A program made the translations under genes and the position numbers. 64,000 nucleotides of DNA from Chelydra serpentina (Eukaryota > Chordata > Testudines > Chelydridae). The DNA is taken from the NCBI GenBank assembly GCA_037349315.1, contig JBAIAC010000048.1, forward strand, positions 34,350,501 through 34,414,500. Direction: 5' to 3'. The notes under the pieces are model-generated. The model worked only from the letters and a program-made list of their open reading frames with translations. It had not been told where the DNA came from and ran no database searches. Each line of letters opens with the position of its first letter. Position 1 is the stretch's first letter. Positions 10,131 to 21,230 of the stretch are shown piece after piece.

Positions 10131-12230
10131 ACTATATCTCAAAGCACAGGCCATTTACACTAACTGAACTCTATTGCCAGCCCAGAGAAATGCTGGATAA
10201 ATGACCATGTACGTTTTTAAAACACATAACGCAACTTCAGATAAAAAAAAACACATTTCATTTAAAATACAGTAAGCAGAAAATGGATCAGCTGTTCTCT
10301 GGCTGGAGCAGACAAGCCTGATTGCTCTAGGCCAATTCCTTCCCATCCCTAGCCTCAACAATGAGTAGCCAGGTTTGGCATAAGGTCCACCCACAGCGGC
10401 AGAGCAGGAATCCCCCTCCCCAGTAAAGATGGCCATCCACACTATGGAAGATCCATCAGCCTCACTCCTGCTCCTCCCTTAAGCTTACCCCAGATCTTTC
10501 CCCAAATCTTGCTGTGCAAGGAAGAATAGAGGTGTTCTCTACATTGCTGGGCTCGATAACATGTAGGCTCATTCTGTTGCATGGGCAGGAGAACTCATGC
10601 TTCCCACCTGCATTGCAGAACTGAGGCAGTTCTGATTTATCTATGACCAGTGGTGGCCACGGAGGAGAGTACAATCAGTACAAATGCCAACAATGGCAAA
10701 ATAGTGCATGAAGCATGTTTATGACAAAATGATTAATCCTACATCAATCAGTCGCTCTAATGGGAATACATTATTATAGTAGGATGTTGTCATGGGATCG
10801 GTCCCTTGCATTCAAAGAGCTTCCTCATCTTTGGATTCCAGGGACAGCATCCTTCCCTAGAATCCAAAGATCTTGAGAAGCAAATTCTTTAGAGTTAGAA
10901 ACAAAGGAAAGTACAAGCAGTCTTTAAAACGTTACACAGTGATAATAACGTTCTAGTTTACAGAGGCATAATGAGAGTTTTAAAAGCTCATGAATTTTGA
11001 GAGAGGCAATACCAATCTTTGCCTTCAACAACTGAATCCAAAAGCAGGCATATTCAGCAGTGAAAAATGAAAGGCTAATAGAAATGAATGATTAGGATTA
11101 TATTTCACTATTTACTGATTCTCAGTCTGCTCTTGACTATTTCTCACAGGAAGGAACACATATTTTGTACAGCCAAGTAAGAAAACAATTCTACTCTAGG
11201 GGTTATTTCTCACGGGCAAGGAAAGATTCATTTTTTTCCCTTTGGTTTGTCATTCAAATGCTAAATATACTCACTAAAGACTCTAGATCTCTCACAGATA
11301 CGCATCACTGCATACAGTTTTCTTTTACAAATTTCTCTTTTTCCCCAGAGACATACAGCAATATATCGCACAAGCTATACACAGCCTTAGAGAGGCACAC
11401 AATGAGTCAGGTCCTCAGATGGTGTAAACAGATGTAGCTCCACTGATTTCAATGGGGCTGCAGTGATTTACCCCAGAATAGGACATGGCTAGCTACTCTC
11501 TCTGACATCACTGGGAGTTGTGTTCATCAATCTAGATTCTAGAACATTATATTCAGCGCAACAATCCTCTCAGATACAAGGTTAGAACTTTGGCTTAATG
11601 CTTGTAAAAAGTTTTAAACTTATCTGTATGTTGGAATGTCAGCAAAGTTCCACAAATCTCTGTGCAAGTGCCCAAGTAAAAAAGATATTTCTGCAGAGAA
11701 TTCACAGTTGGATGAATTTATTTATTTTGATTGTTTATTTATATTACTGGGGTTTTTTTTTTGCATTTGTGTTGCTTTCTGCAAGTTTTGGATCAGTTTG
11801 GTTTTTTACAGTTTTTAGAATGTATTATTCTCCTATAACATTTCTGGTATTTAACTCAAAGGCTCACCCTTTCATGCCTGCAGTCATACTACCTAGGTCT
11901 GGGATCTGGTCAGAGCTCCTCAGTACTGGCACAGGAGATCTTCAAGGAAAGTTCAGAAAGAGGCGTGGTGTTGCCACTTCTGGGTTTTTGTGTTTCAGTG
12001 AACAGAGGTGCTGAAGATGGTGTCACATTAAGCAATTAATTCTAATATGTAATTTTCCTATGTATCTTCAAATTGTTATGAAGCTGTTCACTTTCTGAAA
12101 CAAGCTGATCTATAGGGCTGCTGTAAAATGTATTTAAGATCTGCTGTCCTCCATTCCATCAGAGGCTGCTTTTCAGCATTGGGTGAAATGTGTGTCAAGC
12201 TTTTAGGGTAAGGGCCTCGCATATATTTTA
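10131..12230 (-). other. PPP1R9A intron, little recognised
   Basis: About 2 kb of intron. A copy of the dispersed palindromic motif lies at about 11410-11480. No exon with matching phase, transposon or RNA was recognised. Confidence 0.4.
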
Positions 12231-13838
12231 TAGGGCAGTCGATTAATCGCAGTTAAATCCCTGGGATTAACTCAAAAAATAATTGAAATTAAAAAAATTG
12301 AATCACAATTAATCGCAGTTTTAATCTCACTGTTAAATAATAGAATACCAATTGAAATTTATTAAATATTTTTGGATATTTTTCTACATTTTCAAATATA
12401 TTGATTTAAATTACAACACAGAATACAAAGTGTACAGTGCTCACTTTATTTTATTATTTTTATTACAAATATATGCACTGTAAAAATGATAAAAGAAATA
12501 GTATTTTTCAATTCACCTCATACACGTACTATAGTGAAATCTCCTTATGATGAAAGTGCAACTTAAAAAATGTAGATTTTTTTGTTACATAACTGCACTC
12601 AAAAACAAAACAATGTAAAACTTTAGAGCCTACAAGTCCACTCAGTCCTACTTCTTGTTCAGTCAATCACTAAGACAAACAAATTTGTTTAAATTTACAG
12701 GAGATAATGCTGCCTGCTTCTTATTTTCAGTCACCTGAAAGTGAGAACAGGCGTTCACATGGCACTTTTGTAGCCGGTGTTGCAAGGTATTTACGTGCCA
12801 CATATGCCTCTTCATGCTTCGGTCACCATTCCAGAGGACATGCTTCCATGCTGATGACGCTCATAAAAAAATAATACGTTAATTAAATTTGTGACTGAAC
12901 TCCTTGGAGGAGAACTGTATGTCCCCTGCTCTGTTTTACCCATATTCTGCCATACATTTCATGTTATAGCAGTTTCGGATGATGACCCAGCACATGTTGT
13001 TCATTTTAAGAACACTTTTGCTGCAGATTTCACAAAACCCAAAGAAGGTACTAATGTGAGATTTCTAAAGATAGCTACAGCACTCGACCCAAGGTTTATG
13101 AATCTGAAGTGCCTTGCAAAATCTGAGAGAGACGACTTATGGAGCATGCTTTCAGAACTTTTAAAAGAGCAACACTCCGATGCAGAAACTACAGAACCCG
13201 AACCACCAAAAAAGAAAATCAACCTTCTGCTGGTGGCACCTGACTCAGATGATGAAAATTAACATGCATCGGTCTGCACTGCTTTGGATTGTTATCGAGC
13301 AGAACCCATCATCAGCATAGGCACATGTCCTCTGGAATGGTGGTTGAAGCATGAAGGGGCATATGAATCTTGAGTGCATCTGGCACGTAAATACCTTGCG
13401 ATGCCGGCTACAACAGTGCCATGTGCCTATTCTCACTTTCAGGTGACACCGTAAACAAGAAGTGGGCTTATTTGTCTAAGAGATTGGCTGAGCAAGAAGT
13501 AGGACTGAGTAGATTTATAAGCTCTAAAGTTTTACATTGTTGTATTTTTGAATGCAGTTATTTTTCGTACATAATTCTACATCTGTAAGTTCAACTTTCA
13601 TGATAAAGAGACTGCACTACGGTACAGGTGAATTGAAAAATACCTTTTTTGTTTTTTTACAGTGCAAATATTTGTAATAAAAAATAAAGTGAGCACTGTA
13701 CACTCTGTATTCTGTGTTGTAATTGAAATCAATATATTTGAAAATGTAGAAATCATCCAAAATATTTAAACGGTCTTCTTTTGTTGTTTAACACCGCGAT
13801 TAACCATGATGAATTTTTGTAATCGCTTGACAGCCCTA
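12231..13838. mobile_element. hAT foldback transposon with transposase remnant
   Basis: The 1608-bp element begins TAGGGCAGTCGATTAATCGC and its other end, read inward, is TAGGGCTGTCAAGCGATTAC. It is flanked by ATATTTTA (12223-12230) and ATATTTCA (13839-13846), 7 of 8 identical. The terminal inverted repeats are very long: about 12231-12842 pairs with about 13328-13838. The centre keeps a piece of transposase. The ends CAGGGCTGTC-like and the 8-bp duplication indicate the hAT superfamily. Confidence 0.88.
12891..13262 (+). pseudogene. hAT transposase fragment
   Basis: An open frame of about 123 codons inside the foldback element. Residues such as FLKIATALDPRFMNLKCL and KSERDDLWSMLSELLKEQ resemble the middle part of hAT (ZBED-type) transposases, which run to several hundred residues, and the tail EPPKKK...DSDDEN is an acidic linker. 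The BED finger, catalytic core and dimerisation region are missing, so this is an internal-deletion relic. Confidence 0.7.
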
Positions 13839-13846
13839 ATATTTCA

Positions 13847-14363
13847 TATAAGTATGTGTGTGTGAATTCTAATAATCTGTGTGTGCAACTCCCATCGTTG
13901 TCCATGGGAGAACAGGGCTATCTTGGGCATTATGTGGCTCACTCTATTTTCAGAGTATGAGTACTTATTATTTTGCGATTTGTTAAAATATCCTCCCATC
14001 AGTGTCAGTTTCTCCTTACAAACAACTGGCTATAACAGGGTTCATGGAAGCTGGCCCCAGGGGTATTACTTTATTTTAGCAATACACACAGGCAAGGTGG
14101 ACTATTGGTGATTTTATCTCCTGGATAGCACAGTTTTGCCAAGGATTTTGGGATGAGACCGATTACATCTTTGTTGTTTTACCCATACCTGGTGCCACAG
14201 GCCACCCTAATGACTTCTCTCTCTTTCCATTTCTTGCCCTTGTGGGAACTCTTTCTCAAGGGAGCCCTATAACAAGATTAGAGACCATCAACAAATGTCA
14301 TTTGAAACTTAGCTTTCCACCCCCTTCTAATAAAAACCTAGTTTTTAAATAAAAAATGCTTAC
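13847..14363 (-). other. PPP1R9A intron sequence
   Basis: Short intron stretch between the foldback element and cassette exon 2. Nothing further recognised. Confidence 0.4.
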
Positions 14364-14460
14364 CCAAGATCCACAAGCTTTCGTTTTATTTTTTCTGCCT
14401 GCCCCATAGTAGGGCTGGTTGCTCTTGATGATTGGGGACCTGTGTGACCACCTACGATAT
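14364..14460 (-). CDS. PPP1R9A: Candidate PPP1R9A cassette exon 2 of 3
   Basis: This 97-nt segment follows a T-rich tract and a TGTACAAAG acceptor and has the strong donor GG|GTAAGC. Read in phase 1 to 2 it is open and encodes IVGGHTGPQSSRATSPTM and then a helical basic stretch, GQAEKIKRKLVDL. The other two frames are not compatible with its neighbours. It completes a codon with the single G of 24253-24553 and passes two bases to 8274-8472. Confidence 0.78.
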
Positions 14461-15510
14461 CTTTGTACATGAAAAAAAATATACATTATTATTTTATCTG
14501 ATATTAAACAGTAACTCCAGTAGAGTTTGTGTACATGTGCATTTGTACATACATACACACTATATATCTATATAAATAGTGAGGCATGTCATTTAATTAG
14601 GTGCAACTACATAAATAACATCCCTTCTTTGAGAAGAAGTGGTAAAACTGATAAGAAGTACCTCAATGAACTGCTTTGAAACTTGAAAGAAAGTACTGAG
14701 GGGAAAATGGGGATGTGTCTTATTTTAACTGAGTTTTAATGTAAGAATTTGTACTAAGGCGAGCCACACACTAAGGCTAATAAAGAGAAATATGAAAAAT
14801 TAGTCATTTTTAAACCCCTGGAGGATCTATCTAATTTCTATTTTTGCCAAGAACAAGCTTTTTGGGAGTATACTTTACTGTCAAAGATGGCTGTTGAATA
14901 TCTGTTCTGAAAGACTCCAGCAGCTTTGGAGAACTGGATAATTTTTATGACAGGAGTGCCAAGAGATAATAAACTATTTTATTTTCATGACTTGATTAAA
15001 GGAGACATTGTCATTTTGTAATCTAGTCAAATTGTAAAAATGAGCTAAAAATAGCTTCCATTTTTACACCTGCTCTGAGACCCTGTGGCAATCTCTGCCA
15101 TTTTACAATCATATCTCTCCTCTCTCTGTTACTGTGTGATAACCCTAAAAAAAGCAAAAGGGGAAATAGATAGCAGAGCCCCTATAGTCAAAACAGTGAA
15201 ACCGACTATACAAAAGTGCTGTAAAACACTTAAAGAAAACAAAATGAAAAAAATATAGCAGTTAAAAAAATTTCAGACACAAATGTGGGTTTGATTGACC
15301 ATGTCTCTAAGTATTCTACAGGGAATAAATGAAGATCAGCCATTCGTTTCCTTAGGTTTCTTCGTGACTTTTACACTATAGTTTCACATCCTGATTCTGA
15401 TCACATTTACACTGGTTCTGCACTGGAACAACTCCATTGGCTTCACTAAATATACTCCTGTTTTCACCGGGGTAAATCAAGCCCTCGGAATTAAGAATAA
15501 ATAAGCAAGC
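14461..15510 (-). other. PPP1R9A intron, no recognised content
   Basis: AT-rich intron sequence upstream of cassette exon 2 in the gene's direction. A copy of the dispersed palindromic motif lies near 15386-15480. Nothing else is supported. Confidence 0.4.
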
Positions 15511-15511
15511 A

Positions 15512-15712
15512 AGTGTAACCCATACCTGCTTGGTGTGGCACTCTGTTCCCCTCTAGTGGCAGCTAAACCAGCTCGACATTGATGAGACTGCTACAGCTTT
15601 GGCTAAGAGACATGTGTCTTTTAGCTCATGCAGTAGAGGCTCACGTGTTAAGATCCCAAGGTTTGATCCCGGCCGCCGCCGACCGGGGTCTGTTGACGTT
15701 ATACAAGCAAAA
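15512..15712 (+). repeat. tRNA-derived SINE-like repeat
   Basis: It holds a pol III A-box-like TAGCTCATGCAGTAGAGG at about 15622-15639 and a B-box-like GGTTTGATCCCGG at about 15660-15672, followed by CCGACCGGGGTCTGT. I have seen this layout as a dispersed tRNA-like SINE in reptiles. The acceptor-stem halves do not pair as in a tRNA gene, so it is not called as a tRNA. Confidence 0.6.
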
Positions 15713-16387
15713 AACAAAAACTATCACAAGCACAGCTTTGCCCTCTAAGTCCCCTACGCTGTATGCTATTCATTCAAAGGGGCTTTTCAGAGGCACAGGG
15801 CTGAACTGGCATGAACAGCTTGCAGAATCACTAAGGGCTTCCTCAAAAATAGTTTGCTGCAGTGCAGCAACTGAGAAACTTAAATATTTTACACTGGAAA
15901 TAACATGTTGGCATTTGTTGTTCATGAAATAAAAGCAATGCACAAGCGACCCATGAAGCATGATGTGGTAGGCCAAGAAATACAATACACTCTAAAAACA
16001 AGTTGTTTTCAGCGACCATGGTTTACGCCTTACATAAGGCATTCATGAAGATCTGACACCTGGCCTTATGCTGAAACAGAAAACAAGCATCAAATTCCCA
16101 AAAGGGGAGCCAAAGAATATACTCCTGGTGGAATTTTGTGCCACTGCGCATGTTCAGAATTCATGTCCCCTGCAGATTTTTTTCTCTGCAGAAAATAGAT
16201 TCTGCTAGACAGGTTCTGCAGTTACACCTTTTGCCCACCAGAGGATGCTGTGGCACCAGATCGGAGGGCAGGCAGCTGTGGATAGGGAGAAGAGGCTGCT
16301 TTCCTCACAGCACCCTGCACAGGAGACACAGGATATAGAGGGACGGACAGTGTGGTGTACATGGGGCTGCTGAGGGGGCTCAGAAGT

Positions 16388-17392
16388 AGGGTTGCCAACT
16401 TTCTAATTGCACAAAGCAGAACATCATTGCCCTGCCTCTTCCCCGAGGCCCCAACCCTGTCCTGCCCACTCCATCCCCCCTCCCTCCGTCGCTCACTCTC
16501 CCCTACCCTCACTCACTTTCACCAGGCTGGGGCAGGAGGCTGGGGTGTGGGTGGGGGCTCTGGGATGGGGCCAGGGATCAGGATTTTGGGGTGCAGGAGG
16601 GAGTGCTGGCTCCAGCTGGAGATGAAGGGTTTGGGGTGCAGGAGGGGGCTCTTGGCTGGGGCAGAGGGTTGGGGTGCAGGAGGTGGTGGCAGGGTGCCAT
16701 CTCCGAGAGGGCATTTGGGTGCGGGAGGGGGCTCAGGGCGGGGGCAGAGGGTCGGAGTGGGGGTTCTTGGAGGGAGTTAGGGTATGGGAGAGGGTTCCGA
16801 AATGGGGCAGGGGGTTGGGGTGCAGGAGGTGGTGGCAGGGTGCCATCTCCGAGAGGGCATTTGGGTGCGGGAGGGGGCTCAGGGCGGGGGCAGAGGGTCG
16901 GAGTGGGGGTTCTTGGAGGGAGTTAGGGTATGGGAGAGGGTTCCGATCTGGGGCAGGGGGTTGGGGTGCGGGTTCCAGCTGCACGGCGCTTACCTCAGGC
17001 GGCTCCCAGTCTGCAGCGCAGCGGGTCTATGGCAGGCTCCCTGCCTGCCCTGGCTCCACGCAGCCCCCAGAAGCAGATGGCATGTCCCTACGGCCCCTCG
17101 GCGGAGGGGCCTGGGGCCTCTATGTGCTGCCCACAGGCACCCGCCCCAGCAGTTCCCATTGGCCGCAGTTCCCAGCCAATAGACACTGCGGAGCCGGAGT
17201 TCAGGGGGAGGCAGCCCCCTGGCTGCCCCTGTACCTAGGGGCCACAGGGACATGCTGCCACTTATGGGAACTGCGCAGAGCCTGCCTTAGCCCCGCTGCA
17301 CCGCCAACCGGATTTTCAGAGGCCCGGTCAGCAGAGCTGCCAGGATCCCTTTTCAACCAGGCGTTCCAATTGAAAACTGGAGAAGGGCTAGG
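16388..17392 (+). mobile_element. GC-rich repeat beginning AGGGTTGCCAACTTTC, truncated
   Basis: The start AGGGTTGCCAACTTTCTAAT is a known type of dispersed reptile repeat whose other end normally reads TGGCAACCCT. Here that end is missing after ccaattgaaaactgg, so the copy is truncated. It lies inside the CTCCTGG element. It explains the long GC-rich open frames on both strands here, which are not genes. Confidence 0.6.
16681..16972. repeat. 146-bp direct tandem duplication
   Basis: Two nearly identical units, 16681-16826 and 16827-16972, both beginning aggtggtggcagggtgccat. It is a local expansion inside the GC-rich module. Confidence 0.9.
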
Positions 17393-17454
17393 GGGAGGGG
17401 AGACAGATGGGGGAAGGGACACAGGAGCTAGTGGCTTGACAGCATTGATCCAGG

Positions 17455-17645
17455 GGCTGTTAAGTGGGGGTGCAGGGCCACATGGGGATGGGGGTTCAGG
17501 GCCACATGGAGATAAGGTGGCTGAGTGGGAGTGCAGGGCCACATGGAAGAAGGGGGAACAGGGGTGGCTGAGTGGGGATGCAGGGCCACATGGGAACAGA
17601 GGAGTGGCTGAATGGAGGTGCAGGGACATGGGGACGGAGGGAAGG
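17455..17645. repeat. Minisatellite with AGGGCCACATGG unit
   Basis: The phrase gtgcagggccacatgg recurs about five times at intervals of 30-60 bp, separated by variable G-rich text with gtggctgagtgg. It directly follows the truncated GC-rich repeat. Confidence 0.8.
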
Positions 17646-18258
17646 AGTGGTATCTGAGTGAGGGTGCAGGAATATAGAAGGATGGGGGAGGGGTGTGCAG
17701 GGAGACATGGGGACAGGAGCAGATGTGCCTGACTGAATGGGAGAGGTTAGGAGTAAGGCAGGGTCTGCATGGGGGAGGCTCCCCATCTCCCCAACAGTCC
17801 CTCTCCTCCCCCCCAAAAAACGTTCCATACTTCTCCCACCCCACCGAATAACCCTTCCAGTTCACTCCCAGGCTCCTTCCCAGAAATTATTTCCCTCTCC
17901 CTCAGTTATTCCGTTACCCCTGACTCCCCCAAGCCTTTCCACTGCTTCTGAGGGGTGTGGGAAGTACGGTTCTGTATTGTAGTTTAAATGAATATGACTC
18001 AAAGTTCTGTATTAATATGCCTAGTAAGGAATCTATTTGTCAAAAAACATTTCCTGCATCTTTTTTGTTGTCTGCATTGTTACAGACATACTTGCTGACA
18101 GGTATTTTGAAATAAATTACAAAAATAATTGAAACTGGCCTGATTATATTGGTATTTTAACAAATAAAATATGCAGACTTTTAAAATATTGGGCATAGAA
18201 TTTTTAAATTTTTGGAGTGGAATTTTTATTTTTTTGGCACAGAATTCCTCCAGGAGTA

Positions 18259-19679
18259 AGAGTAGTAATACACAAAGCAGCAAAACACATGCCAAACTCT
18301 CTTGAGCAGCAATCCAGTCGACAACAAAGCCTGATGAGACTACTATGCAATTTTTACCCCAGTGTACAGAAAGACGATTGTCTTAAGGTGTCTCTTTTGT
18401 CTTTATTGTGTATTCTTGTCATTTAACAGTTGTAAACTTTTCACATTCTCAGTGAAAGGATTGTGCTGTATTTCCTTTAGCATTAGGAATTCCCAGACTA
18501 GTCCCCTTATTTTATCACTGTTATTTGAAATCAAAATAAAATTGAACTGAATGCATCTACAATGTGTGTTGGGTCTGTGACAGGCAGACAGGAAAGGGAC
18601 AGAGTGAAAACACCAGCTACAAAAAAGATCAAATCCAGGTTGATATTCAATCCAGCATTGACTTTGGTTTGAAATTGTGTCCCGATTTTGAAATGTTAGT
18701 GATATACAGAGAAGCCCAGTTTGTGTATTAGAATATCATCTATAGCCATAACTCAAAGCAGAGAAACAAGCTGTGATAGAGGTTTTTTATACATTTTTCA
18801 TTATTATAACAAAGTGCTTTGAGGATATACCATGAAGAGAAAACAATGAAAAAAGAATAAGAGGAAGAAGAGCTGAGCTGAAACAATTGGGGAGATGAAC
18901 ACTACAAAAGTTGTGAAACACACTTCAATTAAAAAAAATATATATATTACTAACAACTGAAAAACAAACATGGCTTTGTTGGATTATATATGTTTTGGGG
19001 TCAGTCCTGTAAAACCTTGTTTATTTCCATGGGAATCAATGAGACTATTTTGGTGAATTAGGATCTGCAGATAAGGATTTACACTGGTAATAAATTAATT
19101 CTAGATTTTAGAAGGAACTGCTCTTTTGCTAATTTAGAGTATAAAAGAAATAGCCCCTTTTCACTCCATCACATATGTGGAGCTTCCCTACCTGCCTCTG
19201 TGATCCTGACTTTCAATCTTGCTGCCTGTTCACTTTCCAGAAGGATTCCCTCCACGCCCAACAGATACAGTAAGGGCCTTGACACAGTTCTATTGATCTG
19301 GCACAATTTATTCTGTCAGTGCTTTCTGTGTATACTGAAAAGGTGTCTCTTTCTGAGAAAATGAGATGTTTCAGAATAGACAGCACTGGCACATTTTAAC
19401 AACTTTCCACGTTATCCCTGCCAAAACTACCTGCCCTTCTCCTTGATAATAGGTTCATGAGGGCCTTGCATTCTGAAACTGTGAAATGGACAAGCCTTCT
19501 GAATGGAGTACAGAAATGAACTGCCTACTTGTGTCATTGACTGGCTGTCCCTGGCATCATGCAAGAGATATTATAAACTAACTAGTTTGGATATAAACAG
19601 ATTGACTGAAAATGATTAGATTGGATGCCATTATCTCCTAATAAATGAGCATGCCTGGATCATAATGCTGGAAAAACAT
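18259..19679 (-). other. PPP1R9A intron, no recognised content
   Basis: About 1.4 kb between two mobile elements. The part from 19150 to 19680 is less AT-rich than its surroundings and could be conserved non-coding DNA, but I see no specific signal. A dispersed palindromic motif copy lies near 18998-19080. Confidence 0.35.
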
Positions 19680-21230
19680 AAGACTGGACACAGAGAGTCA
19701 GACCAATGGTCCATCTAGCCTTCTGACAGTGGCTGATGCCAGATGCCTCAGAGGGACTCAACAGAATAGGGCAATTATCCAGTGATCCATTTGCTGTTGT
19801 CCAGTCTCAGCATCTGGCAGTCAGAAGTTTAGGGCCATCTTGGCTAATAGACATTGATGGTCCTTTCCTCCATGAACTTATCTAACACTTTTTTGAACCC
19901 ACTTATACTTTTGTCTGTGTGTTGTCTGAAGAAATACTTCCTTTTGTTTTAAACCCACTGCCTATTAATTTCATCGGGTGGTCCCCTAGTACTTGTGTTA
20001 TGAGAAGGGGCAAACAGAACTTCCTTATTCACTTTCTCCACACCATTCATGATTTTATAGGCTGCTATCATAACCTCCCTTAGTCATCTCTTTTCCAAGC
20101 TGAACAGTCCAAGTCTTTTTAATCTCGCCTCATATGGAATCTGTTCCATAGCCCTAATCATTTTTATTACCATTTTGATACCTTTTCCAATTCTAATGTA
20201 TATTTTTTGAGATGGGGAGACCAGAACTGCACACAGAATTCAAGGTGTGGGCATACCATGGATTTATATAGTGGCATTATAATATTTACTGTCTTATTAT
20301 CTAACGCTTTTCTAACGGTTCCTAACATTCTGTTAGCTTTTTTGACCGCCACTACACATTGAGCGGATGTTTTCAGAGAACTAGCCACAATGATCCAAGA
20401 TCTCTTTCTTGCACGATAACATCTAATTTAGACCCCATTGTTTTGTATATCTCGTTGGAATGATATTTTCCTATATGTATTACTTTGCATTTATCAATAC
20501 TGAATTTCATCTGTCATTTTGTTGCCTAGCCACCCAGTTTTGTGAGATTGCTTTGTAGCTCTTTGCAGTGAGCTTTGGACTTAACTACCTTGAGTAATTT
20601 TGTATCGTTTGCAAACTTTGCCGCCTCACTGTTTACCTCTTTTTCCAGATCATTTATGAATATGTTGAACAGCATTGGTCCCAGAACAGATGCTTGGGGA
20701 ACACCACTATTTACCTCCATTCTGAAAACTATTTATTCCTGTCCTTTGTTTCCTGTCCTTTAACCAGGTATTGATCCATGAGATTCCCTCTTATCTTATA
20801 TCTACTTACTTTGCTTAAGAGCTTTTGGTGAGGGATCTTGTCAAAGGCTTTTTGAAAGTTCAAGTATACTATGTTCACTGGAACACCCTTGTCCGTAGGT
20901 TTGCTGACCCCCTCAAAAATTCTATTACATTGGTGAGGCATGATTTCCCTTTAGAAAAGCCATGTTCCTCTTTCCTACTAAATCATGTTAATCTATGTGT
21001 CTGATAATTCTGTTCTTTACTATACTCCAACCAATTTGCCCGGTACTGAAATTAGGCTTACCAGCCTGTTATTGCCAGGACTGCTTTTGGAACCTTTTAA
21101 AAAAAATCAGCGTTATATTAGCTCACCTCTAGTTACCTGGTACAGAGGCTGATTTAAGTGGGTTACACACCACAGTTAGTAGTTCTGCAAATTCATATTT
21201 GTGTTCCTTCAGAACTTGTCACTAACTAGA
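19680..21230 (-). mobile_element. CR1 LINE fragment, 3' half
   Basis: Minus-strand frames encode pieces of a CR1 reverse transcriptase: YLNFQKAFDKIPHQKLLSK (about 20729-20941), SGVPQASVLGPMLFNIFIND with FANDTKL replacing the FADD-type active site (about 20526-20720), and NRMLGTVRKALDNKT with PLYKSMVCPHLEFCVQFWSP (about 20167-20388), followed by a CR1-type 3' UTR down to about 19680. Frameshifts separate the pieces and the active-site Asp is changed, so it is dead. The 5' end is truncated. Confidence 0.9.

Larger units (their letters stand above)
16122..18256. mobile_element. CTCCTGG inverted-repeat element carrying a GC-rich insert
   Basis: The 2.1-kb element starts CTCCTGGTGGAATTTTGTGCC and ends GGCACAGAATTCCTCCAGGAG, an inverted repeat flanked by TA on both sides (16120-16121 and 18257-18258). 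The TA may be the target duplication of a Tc1/mariner-like element, which is not proven. The AT-rich left and right parts are typical of the family. The middle, about 16388-17680, is a foreign GC-rich module. A second copy begins at 63870. Confidence 0.78.

Noticed and set aside
16674..17657. A plus-strand open frame of about 327 codons
   Set aside because: It lies wholly in GC-rich repeat text with tandem duplications. The protein is low-complexity Gly/Arg/Trp, and the frame has no family resemblance.
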